Part shown: positions 8,501-14,255 of the stretch, piece by piece
Numbering within the stretch: the stretch's first letter is position 1
How the letters are laid out: every line of letters begins with the position of its first letter
Source of the DNA: Circinella minor
Taxonomy: Eukaryota > Mucoromycota > Mucoromycetes > Mucorales > Lichtheimiaceae
NCBI GenBank assembly: GCA_016758965.1
Contig: JAEPRB010000535.1
Location: forward strand, 1-14,503
Direction: 5' to 3'
DNA length: 14,503 nucleotides
Notes under the pieces: model-generated
Databases searched by the model: none
Told to the model about the DNA's origin: nothing
The model's input: the letters and a program-made list of their open reading frames with translations, nothing else
Made by a program: the position numbers and the translations under genes

Positions 8501-8877
8501 GTATCATTGCTAATATGAGGATTTGGATTATCATCCCATGTAGTTGCTAAACCATGAATTGAGATACCAAGTTTAGGCATGAGATCCATACCGATTGTTA
8601 TAATCGTGTTTTCCGAAAGTGGTAAGGCTTCAAAACTATGGGTGACTGTTTTGCCTGCATACTTTAAAGAAATATTTTTCACTTCCCTAATTCTTTTTCC
8701 TTCTAAACCCTCAATAGAAGTTATAACTGGACCACGATGTGTAAATGGTGTAATAGTAAAATTATTTTTATTAATAAAATTTATATTTAAACTAGATTTA
8801 TCGGCTCCTGTATCCAAGAAGGCGTATATTCTTTTATTGTCCTTTATTATCGCGAGGCGATGTTTCCAACAGTTCAT
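5548..8877 (-). CDS. Pol polyprotein of element B (PR-RT-RNase H-integrase-chromodomain)
   Basis: This intact 1109-residue frame encodes the element's enzymes. The aspartic protease active site is DTGAD at 22-26. Reverse transcriptase has LDLKAAF with Asp282 and the catalytic FIDD at 342-345, where most relatives have YIDD. RNase H has Asp492, Glu533 and Asp558. Integrase has a zinc-binding HHCC set (His678, His682, Cys713, Cys716), the DDE triad Asp744, Asp803 and Glu838, and a GPY-type segment near 973. A chromodomain at about 1019-1060 (YEVKSIV, YKVRWVGY, DTW) carries aromatic cage-like residues; in chromoviruses this domain steers integration to marked chromatin. The C-terminus is basic (SKKRKM). 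The ATG at 8877 has A at -3. The frame is open back to about 8892 and overlaps gag in the +1 frame, so expression is by +1 frameshift or by internal initiation. Confidence 0.97.
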   Translation of the reverse strand: MNCWKHRLAIIKDNKRIYAFLDTGADKSSLNINFINKNNFTITPFTHRGPVITSIEGLEGKRIREVKNISLKYAGKTVTHSFEALPLSENTIITIGMDLMPKLGISIHGLATTWDDNPNPHISNDTYENVPTPNNSPAGTKEEQSDFHAKIKPFLEQNANISPKTHCPLPEAVIRLDTPPNVTVYKPQYPLPSALIPELKETINQWLEEGVIVPAPVNTEWNQPLTAVPKRSPVDGTIIKHRLCLDTRGTNNVILSNDRYPLSNIQTIFSELRGCTTFTTLDLKAAFERFPILPEHQKKLSFTFLGKQYSYAKGCFGLKTLSSAFQRVMNILFHDLPYVNCFIDDIIVASKNIYEHADNVATVIQKLTDANLILNLDKCNFAQKSTYLLGFCVSGKGIALDVRKVTTVLDYPQLKSSKDCFKFSGLINYFRSYIPQYSKIMNPITSICHAKDFESNWGEKQQKAFDTVRQILTKSPILRYPSMNKKFYIGTDACNSGIACVLYQIINNETRHIAFMSRALSKSERNYSTTKKELLAIIFALHKFHQYIYGREFELHTDHKALCWLQTQPIANRMMINWFETILSYPGMKIVHIPGLQNTLPDLLSRLYEDIDDLDSLRGGNAPVLTQPKHSLPQSKHHHNKLDPNNALHLRSLHADNPFVDMITPPVEDRHKLLVEQHNFGHFGAEAMTKGIRSQGFNWNGIFHQALSIVRACDTCAKNNIIKHGYHLLRPVQSYLPADHWAMDLAGPFKTTLSGNNYLLVTVDLCTKYTILRAIPNKQSDTIAKTLIQIFQDFSFPRYLTSDWGTEFVNSIMTKLTEAAGIYHRKSTQYHARSNAAERYVQTSVRALRKSIRGAIKSWDIFVPGIQLAMNAKISKRTETAPYTLMFARKMNQFQDFRNEMGIEPLSMEELKKRIHKMETVVFPAINERVKAILDAQANKFNKKHMIVDFPEHSHVMVRVVQKGSKLENEYEGPYEVVRKNRGGSYILKDEMGNLKPTNYPPNHLKLISQDEVIPCDELYEVKSIVAHKEIQPGIYEYKVRWVGYEEKDDTWQKAETFSQPTPIHDYWKRLGTQPNKTINNKAEQSSKKRKMPTPQITESIRRSTRVKR
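7014..7028 (-). other. Internal copy of the polypurine tract (candidate central PPT)
   Basis: The 15-nt minus-strand sequence TGAGAGGGGGTAATG is identical to the polypurine tract plus the first bases of the 3' LTR at 5415-5429. It falls at the junction between RNase H and integrase, around Pol residues 616-621. A second internal plus-strand primer is known in Ty1 and in lentiviruses. The same role here is inference, but an exact 15-mer in a 5.9-kb element is unlikely by chance. Confidence 0.6.
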
Positions 8878-10342
8878 CTTCGTCCATTTCTAGCATGTCT
8901 TCGACGTGCGAGGAGAGATGAGTCATACGACTGCGGATAGTATTATTATTATTATTATTGTTGCTATTATTGTTATTGTTGTTCTGGCGACGAGAACGAA
9001 TCATTTCGGGACATTCATGACCACGAGTGTAAGGTACACGGCAACAATATCGGCACCAATTTGTACTAAAAGTACCAGAACCTCCAACACCTCTACTGTT
9101 TCCAACAGCAGGACCAAAACGAAAACTGTTTTCCTTAGAAGGACCAGAGCGAGCAAACTTTGTATTACCATTATTATTATTATTAAATCCTTGACCTCTT
9201 GATACTTGTATCACTTCTTTTAATTTTTCGCATTCCCAACGAGTATGGTTGGCCTTTGGATGAATCACGCAAGTATCTCTGTTGTTTACACGACCTTTTC
9301 CTTTTCTTGATTTCTTACTCATTTTTCTTCTTTTGTTGGGGCGTTCATCATCCGACTCAGAATCACTACCACTGGTTGCACTGGATGATTCGTTATTATC
9401 TGATCCAAAGTCTGTTGCAGCAAGGGAAAGAACCATTTGAATCACAGGCTCGATTTGATCCGGGATTTTATTACCATGGTGATTTGCTACTAACGTCCAG
9501 GCTTGTTTTCGGTATTTGTGATTCAACGAGCAAAGGTAATTAAATACTAAATCCTGATTATTCGGAATCCCATAATTTGCTGCATATTCTTGCAATTTGT
9601 TCGAATACTCTCTCAGCGACTGATTACTATCCTGTTTCATAGTACGAATACGATGACGACGATAGAATATGGTGTATGGTGATGTGAAATACTTTTCGAC
9701 CTCCATACGAAACGTTTTCCAATTAATAATATTGTCCTTGTTCATTGTTGACAATAACCAAGACCGACGATTTGCATCACATGTCATTGGAATGAGACGA
9801 CGCCAATTATCCTCAATGTCAAGTTCATAGGCGGCAAGATGCACCTCAAAATCGTCTAAGAATGATTCTGCCGAATCATAGCTGTCTTTGTTCTTGTCAT
9901 GACGGTGATGACCACGGAGCTGGAAAGCTGGTAAGTCTTTTGGAACTACGGGATTTCTTTTGTTGGTAGCGGGAGCACTACTTGATGCTGCTTTTGTTAT
10001 TTGCTCTTTTTCTGCTAGCAAGTTTTCCATAACTGATTGTCGGTGTTGCCACTCCTGACGTTGACTAACCAATGCGTTAATTTCTTCTATATTTCCTCTT
10101 ATGGTTGCCAGTTGGATCAAACTTGCACAACGATTGATTTGTTGTTGGAAGTATTTTATGACCAGTTTTGGATCAGTGTGTTGACTTAGTTGATCGGGAT
10201 TGATCATCGTATTACCATCTTGGTGATCTGGAACCCATGGGTTAGCATCCTCCATATTGGTGTCATGTTGTTGAGCTGGTTGCTCGGGAGATTGTTGGAT
10301 GGGGGATTGGTTTGTATTGGAATTTTCAGAGTTGGCGGACAT
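8834..10342 (-). CDS. Gag of element B
   Basis: This open frame of 502 residues forms the particle shell and packages the RNA. The ATG at 10342 has A at -3 and is the first ATG after the 5' LTR. The N-terminus is rich in Gln, Asn and Ser. A Ty3-type capsid region spans about 150-300 (ESFLDDFEVHLAAYEL, WKTFRMEVEKYF, REYSNKLQEYAANYGI). An acidic and serine-rich linker and a basic, nuclear-localisation-like stretch (KRRKMSKKSRKGKGR) follow at about 325-351. Two unusual zinc-binding sites follow: CVIHPKANHTRWEC at about 358-371, where the second Cys of CCHC is His, and CRYCCRVPYTRGHEC at about 430-444. Asn runs at 386-390 and 454-467 are encoded by an AAT/AAC microsatellite. The end overlaps pol by at least 44 nt in a different frame. 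Confidence 0.93.
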   Translation of the reverse strand: MSANSENSNTNQSPIQQSPEQPAQQHDTNMEDANPWVPDHQDGNTMINPDQLSQHTDPKLVIKYFQQQINRCASLIQLATIRGNIEEINALVSQRQEWQHRQSVMENLLAEKEQITKAASSSAPATNKRNPVVPKDLPAFQLRGHHRHDKNKDSYDSAESFLDDFEVHLAAYELDIEDNWRRLIPMTCDANRRSWLLSTMNKDNIINWKTFRMEVEKYFTSPYTIFYRRHRIRTMKQDSNQSLREYSNKLQEYAANYGIPNNQDLVFNYLCSLNHKYRKQAWTLVANHHGNKIPDQIEPVIQMVLSLAATDFGSDNNESSSATSGSDSESDDERPNKRRKMSKKSRKGKGRVNNRDTCVIHPKANHTRWECEKLKEVIQVSRGQGFNNNNNGNTKFARSGPSKENSFRFGPAVGNSRGVGGSGTFSTNWCRYCCRVPYTRGHECPEMIRSRRQNNNNNNSNNNNNNNTIRSRMTHLSSHVEDMLEMDEDELLETSPRDNKGQ

Positions 10343-10368
10343 TATAAAGATGGTTCACAATAAAAAAA
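10343..10368 (-). other. Very short leader of element B, without TGG primer-binding site
   Basis: Only 26 nt separate the 5' LTR end from the Gag ATG. The minus-strand sequence begins with a run of T and continues ATTGTGAACCATC. It lacks the TGG that normally pairs with a tRNA CCA end, and I found no stretch in the LTR complementary to it that would support Tf1-type self-priming. Priming may use an internal or cleaved tRNA, but that is unproven. Confidence 0.6.
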
Positions 10369-10837
10369 TGAGATATAGTGAATAGAATATATAAATAAAG
10401 TAAGTGGTTAAATAGAATAAAGTAGAATAGAATTTAAATGGATAACAAGAATAAATATTGTGAGAATCTTATATGTCTTTTATTACGGATTGATTATAAA
10501 AAATATTGATAAAAAGAATGAATGATGATTATTATTTCTAATTTGATGTGAGTATTTATATATGTTTCTATTTTATATTTCCTATCCTTTGAGGATGGAT
10601 ATTATTGTATATTATTTTATGAATAAATAAACATCTTTATGTTTGATGATCTTCTTTATGATGTGTATGATTTATGAGTATTATTATATATACGATTTTT
10701 ATGATTATTATTTATACGGTGATCATTATTTGTAAAGCGACCGATGTATGTTTATTATAAGCTTTGCTTGTCAGTTTATATTATAATTATATTAGGATTA
10801 TTATGATTAGGTAGTTATGTGGTGCACATATACCACA
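10369..10837 (-). repeat. 5' LTR of element B
   Basis: The 469-bp LTR has TG...CA ends and lies next to the right-hand ATGGA target duplication. It holds the element's promoter, directed leftward. On the plus strand its last 21 nt also contain an ATG (10817) in frame with the Harbinger accessory gene, so antisense transcription from the LTR could produce that protein with seven extra residues. Confidence 0.95.
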
Positions 10838-10842
10838 ATGGA
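10838..10842. repeat. ATGGA target-site duplication, right copy, of element B
   Basis: Identical to 4938-4942. The ATG here is the native start codon of the Harbinger accessory gene, preserved because the target duplication copied it. Confidence 0.93.
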
Positions 10843-11805
10843 ATCAAACGCTGCTTGCAACATTACTGCTACTACCACCACCACTCCTACTGCTACCACC
10901 AACACCACCCCCATTCCCATCGCAATTCCTTCGAACTCTGGCGATGGCGCAAGCGATTCTGATGACAACGATGAAACCATTGTTGGTGAGCAGGGTAGAA
11001 ATACCCAAAAACAATGTGGTTCGAATTGGACCGATGAAGAAGACCTAAAGCTGGCCAATGCCTGGTGTGGTGTTTCCACTGATCCAGCAAAAGGTGCCGA
11101 GTATAGAGAGCAAGGCCTATGGGAACAAATTCTCGTTACCTTTGCATCTACTAGTAACCCTAGCAGCAGGGATTGGAAGGCCTTGAAAAATCGTCAGGGA
11201 ATCATTTCCAAGACTTGTTCTGTATTCTCTGCTGCTTTTGGGTTAGCCCAAGACAAAAAAGGGAGTGGTGAATCTGAGGATGATGTGGTAAGCTGTTTCT
11301 ATTGTCTATAGTTATGATTAAAAGTTATTCATGATAATTAATAAATATGTAATAGATGACATGCACCCTCAAAATTTATGCAAGCCATCCTCCCAAAGGA
11401 AGCTCAATGAAGTTCAGGAACATACACTGCTGGCGCATCCTTAAGGGACAGCACAAATGGCGTGTGTTTTTAGAGAAGGAGAAGAGCCGGCCCGAAGATG
11501 TTGCGCAGGACCCAAAGAGGCCAATGGGAAAAAAGAAGGCCAAGGCAATGCAAAGCAAGAAGCGACGTTTGGAGGAGGATGGTGATGAGGAAGAAAGAGT
11601 AGCACCAGAGGTGACATTGTTGCAGGAACGGATCGAACTTGATCGTTCTCGTTTTGATCTTGATCGTGCTCGTTTCGAATCCATGAACACAGCAGATGAT
11701 ATCTCTATCATGGATAGAGATATCTCGACCTACACTGGGGCTCGCCTCCAATTTTTCAAACATTTGCAGGAGAAAGCTATGAATAAATATTTTGATGAAG
11801 AATAA
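10838..11805 (+). CDS. Harbinger accessory protein, SANT/trihelix and NAM-associated-like, two exons
   Basis: Exons 10838-11287 and 11356-11805 are both in phase 0 and join to a 299-residue protein with no internal stop. The N-terminus is Thr- and Ala-rich and then acidic. A SANT/Myb-like DNA-binding region spans about 61-135 (NWTDEEDLKLANAWCGVSTD, GLWEQILVTF, KALKNRQGIISK). The conserved NAM-associated segment FRNIHCWRILKGQHKW is at about 170-185. A basic stretch GKKKAKAMQSKKRR at about 208-221 looks like a nuclear localisation signal, and a helical C-terminus (about 236-299) follows. In PIF/Harbinger elements this protein binds the subterminal DNA and carries the transposase into the nucleus. 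Its own promoter is now 5.9 kb away because element B inserted at its start codon. Confidence 0.88.
11288..11355 (+). other. Intron in the Harbinger accessory gene
   Basis: A 68-bp intron with donor GTAAGC and acceptor AATAG. It contains an in-frame stop, and its removal joins two open exons in phase, restoring family similarity up to the HCWRILK segment. A branch-like TTAAT/ATTAATAA string lies shortly before the acceptor. Confidence 0.8.
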
Positions 11806-11872
11806 ATATGAATATGAATATTATTTAAAAGAAAAAAAAATAGGTAATTAAATTTTGTATAGAAATGATAAT

Positions 11873-13238
11873 CTAATTACTATTTCCAAGCTCTTCCCAT
11901 AGATGTTCTATGAGGTCGTTTCGTAATTGGGTATGCATAGATGAATCACGGATCTCACTTATATGTGAGATCTATACATGATCACTTGCGATATCTCCTC
12001 TATTGTATGATGGCGACACAGAATAACTACTGGTGTCATAGTTCTCTATATTCACATGTCGCTTATAAGAGTCACGCTCATCTTCTACAATCATATTATG
12101 CAATATAATGCATGTTTTCATTATATTGGAGATGTGAGCCAAACTCCACGACCTTGCAGGTTCTCTAATGATATTAAAGCATGCTTGAAGAACACCAAAA
12201 GCACGTTCAATATCTTTTCGAGCAGATTCTTGCATTTCGGCAAAATGCTATATTAGAATATTTTTTACATTAGATACATGTTCTGTTTTTAATAAATAAA
12301 TGGCTATATTATGTTGTGATTTTAAAAATATACCTTTTGTTTTTTTCCTTGTGGAACTGGGAACGATTTGACAAACGTAGCCCAAGGAGGGTATATGCCA
12401 TCAGCCAAGTAATACCCCATATTGTATTCATGGCCATTGATGGTATACTTGACTTCTGGTACTTTGCCTTGTAGAACATCGTTGAACAATGGGGATTTGT
12501 GCAAGACATTGATGTCATTGCACGTACTGGGAACACCAAAGAATGAGTGCCAGATAAAGAGGTCGTGGGAGGCAACAGCTTCCAAAATAATGGTAGCTGC
12601 ACCTTCCTTACCCTTATACTGACCCTCCCATCCTGTTGGTCAGTTTTTCCATCCCCAATGCATACAGTCGATTGACCCAAGCATACCTGGGAACCCGCGC
12701 GGAGACGGTCCAGATCATCTTCATTTGGTGAACGAAGGTAGCGTTCGCCGTAACATTTAATTACCCCCTCGCAGAAACGAATTAGAGCTTCTCTAGCTGT
12801 TGAAGCTCCCATCTTCAAGTACTCGTCAACGGCATCCGCAGGACCACCGTATGCCAGCATACGCATAGCTGCGGTTCCCTTAATAAAAGGGTGGAAGCCA
12901 GAGTACCCTGTGGCATCATTCTTCTGTTTGAAGTAGGTAGAATTATCCCCTAGCTTTTCTATGATTCCGGTAAACAATGAGCGCTGCATATGAAACCGAC
13001 GTCGAAAGAAAACTTCATCATATTGTGGGTTAGGCTTAAAGTAATCTCCCATTACAATGTCTTGGAAGAACAAGCGATTGCGATTGATAACTTTACGTTT
13101 TTTTTTTGGTTGAGCAGATTCTGCTTCATTTCGGTTGGAGATACGCAAAAAAAGAAGGCCCCATTCAGGACAGCTCTGATCGAGATCAGAGTACATGCTT
13201 TTCACAAGATTAACGCTCTTTGAGATTGATGGATTCAT
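11873..13238 (-). pseudogene. PIF/Harbinger DDE transposase, two exons, broken by a frameshift and two stops
   Basis: The similarity runs from ATG 13238 to a natural-looking TAG at 11873-11875. The N-terminal region (DYFKPNPQYDEVFFRRRFHM, TAAMRMLAYGGPADAVDEYL) and all three catalytic residues are present: Asp in LGSIDCMHW (12667-12669), Asp in YYLADGIYP (12400-12402) and Glu in DIERAFGVLQ (12206-12208). Lesions are an apparent 1-bp frameshift at about 12693-12700, TGA at 12640-12642 where relatives have Cys in WKNCPT, and TAG at 11972-11974, after which the frame continues to LRNDLIEHLWEELG. An exact PKKKRKV nuclear-localisation motif is at residues 44-50. The intact enzyme would cut and paste the element at TTA sites. 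Confidence 0.92.
12248..12333 (-). other. Intron in the transposase pseudogene
   Basis: An 86-bp minus-strand intron with donor GTATAT and acceptor TATAG. It joins ...PVPQGKKQK to HFAEMQESARKDIERAF, which is the continuous sequence expected in the transposase family, and keeps the frame. Confidence 0.82.
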
Positions 13239-13307
13239 TTTAAATGTTTGAAGTACAAGTAACTGATTTTTTTTATTTTTTATTCTTATTTTTTATGAAG
13301 CGAAAAG

Positions 13308-13378
13308 TTACAGCCCAAAGTTAAAGTCAACCACTGCAGAGGAGGGGCTGTAAATCCATAATTTGGAAGTTACAGCCC
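13308..13378. promoter_or_regulatory. Right subterminal motif array (TTACAGCCC / GGGCTGTAA)
   Basis: Three exact copies of the 9-mer occur at 13308-13316, 13345-13353 (reverse) and 13370-13378, mirroring the left end of the Harbinger element. This region also lies just upstream of the transposase start, so it could serve both transposition and transcription. The binding role is inference. Confidence 0.7.
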
Positions 13379-13412
13379 GAAAAAAAATTTAAATTTACAG
13401 TTTTTTTTAACA

Positions 13413-13430
13413 CCACCGCTGCACTTGCTC
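13413..13430 (-). repeat. Right terminal inverted repeat of the Harbinger element
   Basis: Its complement, GAGCAAGTGCAGCGGTGG, matches the left end with three mismatches. TTA follows at 13431-13433. Confidence 0.85.
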
Positions 13431-13433
13431 TTA
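13431..13433. repeat. TTA target-site duplication, right
   Basis: Matches the TTA at 4721-4723 and marks the outer edge of the Harbinger insertion. Confidence 0.85.
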
Positions 13434-13462
13434 TGTTATATTTCTCTTTTTTTTCAAAACAT

Positions 13463-13487
13463 TTTTGCCTTGGTATAAAAGGCAAAA
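13463..13487. repeat. Hairpin TTTTGCCTT / AAGGCAAAA overlapping TATAAAAGG
   Basis: The 9-bp arms (13463-13471 and 13479-13487) are perfect complements with a 7-nt loop. The loop and right arm contain TATAAAAGG (13474-13482), a good TATA-box match on the plus strand. Whether it drives anything is unknown. Confidence 0.5.
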
Positions 13488-13781
13488 CTCTAATAAACAC
13501 TCAAGGACGAATTTTGCTCTTTCGCTCCGGTATAATAGCTTTTGGTTAAATTTTATTTTATTTATTTTTGATATTTTCTTTTGAAATCGTTGTGAGATTC
13601 TTTGGGGTAATCTCAGTTATATTTTTCTTATATTACTTTTCTCTTTCTTATACATCTTATTCACCCTATATTCAACCCGTAACTTCTTTGAACCTACTTA
13701 TTGCTATTTCCCTTATTTTGTAATTCTTTCTATTTTTGTTCTTTATTTATTTTCCTTACCTTTTTATCATAACATCAAAGC

Positions 13782-13911
13782 ACCACACGTGTCAGTTGTT
13801 GACACGTTGTGTGGTAGTTTTGTTTGGTCAGACCAAAGATAAGGTTCACGTGATTTGTGAATTAGAATTAATCCTTGGGTGGTCATATGACCATTCAAGT
13901 ATGTATAAATA
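13782..13911 (+). promoter_or_regulatory. Cluster of palindromes followed by TATAAATA, promoter-like
   Basis: Within 130 bp are ACCACACGTGTCA with its complement TGACACGTTGTGTGGT (13782-13815), TTTGGTCAGACCAAA (13823-13837), TCACGTGA (13846-13853), the perfect 14-bp palindrome TGGTCATATGACCA (13880-13893) and TATAAATA (13904-13911). A pyrimidine-rich leader follows. CACGTG is the core site of bHLH factors. The combination suggests a regulated promoter, but its target gene is not identified. Confidence 0.45.
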
Positions 13912-14003
13912 TGGGCGAATTAATAAACTTTTATCTTTTCTAGCTCTTTCACTTTTACTTTTATCTTTTTCTTTTCTTTTATTTTGACAGACTTTTCAAC
14001 AAG

Positions 14004-14038
14004 GGAATCTCCACCACATGTCATTGTGTGGTGAATTT
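14004..14038. repeat. Hairpin CACCACA...TGTGGTG
   Basis: CACCACA (14012-14018) pairs with TGTGGTG (14027-14033), with nearly complementary GGAA/TTCC extensions outside. The sequence resembles a shortened copy of the 13781-13815 hairpin, sharing CACCACA, TGTCA and TGTGGT. Confidence 0.6.
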
Positions 14039-14184
14039 CCTGGCCTCACCCACGTAACAACAAAAGTCTAGATCAGAAATTTCTTTGCTGACTGTTATTA
14101 GGCGTGAATTGAATCCTCCGTAAAAAAGTCTCGGATTTCAAAAAAAAAAGCAGTAGTCACCAAAAATTAAAATTAAGTCCACTT

Positions 14185-14186
<2 letters not shown>

Positions 14187-14216
<30 letters not shown>
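14187..14216. repeat. A30 homopolymer (T30 on the minus strand)
   Basis: Thirty consecutive A residues on the plus strand, about 40 nt beyond the stop of the right-hand minus-strand gene, thus T30 in its likely 3' untranslated region. Its length is liable to sequencing error and to natural variation. Confidence 0.85.
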
Positions 14217-14217
<1 letters not shown>

Positions 14218-14255
14218 GTCTAAGTTATTTTATATGTGTTTAAAAAACAAAAAGT

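Larger units (their letters stand above)
4943..10837 (-). mobile_element. Full-length Ty3/Gypsy chromovirus (element B), nested in the Harbinger element
   Basis: This 5.9-kb element lies on the minus strand. It has LTRs of 474 and 469 bp with TG...CA ends, a perfect 5-bp target duplication, a polypurine tract beside the 3' LTR, and two long open frames: Gag and a Pol ordered PR-RT-RNase H-IN-chromodomain. That order and the chromodomain define a chromovirus. The two LTRs differ by about five substitutions, a 1-bp indel and a 4-bp indel, roughly 1% substitution. The insertion is therefore recent, and the element may still be competent. The leader between 5' LTR and Gag is only 26 nt and has no TGG primer-binding site. 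Confidence 0.96.
4724..13430 (+). mobile_element. PIF/Harbinger DNA transposon, split by a nested Ty3/Gypsy element
   Basis: The ends are 18-bp inverted repeats with three mismatches (GAGCATGTGCAGTGGGGG on the left; GAGCAAGTGCAGCGGTGG on the complement of the right), flanked by TTA duplications. Without the nested retrotransposon the element is about 2.8 kb, a normal size for the superfamily. It carries the two standard Harbinger genes: a SANT/NAM-like protein (10838-11805, plus) and a DDE transposase (11873-13238, minus), arranged convergently. The transposase copy is broken by a frameshift and two stops, so this copy cannot mobilise itself, although its ends could still be recognised in trans. 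Subterminal TTACAGCCC motifs cluster at both ends. Confidence 0.92.
13434..14255. other. Non-coding flank between the Harbinger element and the right-hand gene
   Basis: No credible coding frame. The plus strand is pyrimidine-rich at 13560-13770 and 13925-13985. It contains a hairpin overlapping a TATA-like box (13463-13487), a group of palindromes followed by TATAAATA (13782-13911), a pyrimidine tract ending in TTTTGACAG that resembles a 3' splice site (about 13930-13990), a further hairpin (14004-14038) and an A30 run. The 13780-13990 part resembles a rightward promoter and leader, but no plus-strand coding sequence follows inside the window. Confidence 0.55.

Noticed and set aside
8940..8990. 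AAT/AAC repeat tract as a CRISPR-like or satellite array
   Set aside because: It is a short trinucleotide microsatellite encoding an Asn run in Gag, with no spacers.
8579..9543. Plus-strand frames at 8579-8893, 8906-9202 and 9199-9543
   Set aside because: They lie opposite Pol and Gag, and the Ile runs are the AAT/AAC microsatellite of Gag read backward.
10807..11763. Minus-strand frames opposite the accessory gene (10807-11079, 10893-11090, 11376-11711, 11470-11763)
   Set aside because: Antisense shadows of a gene with clear domain similarity and a phase-consistent intron.
13736..13987. Plus-strand 83-codon frame over the palindrome cluster
   Set aside because: Hydrophobic low-complexity ends come from pyrimidine tracts. 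The region looks regulatory rather than coding.
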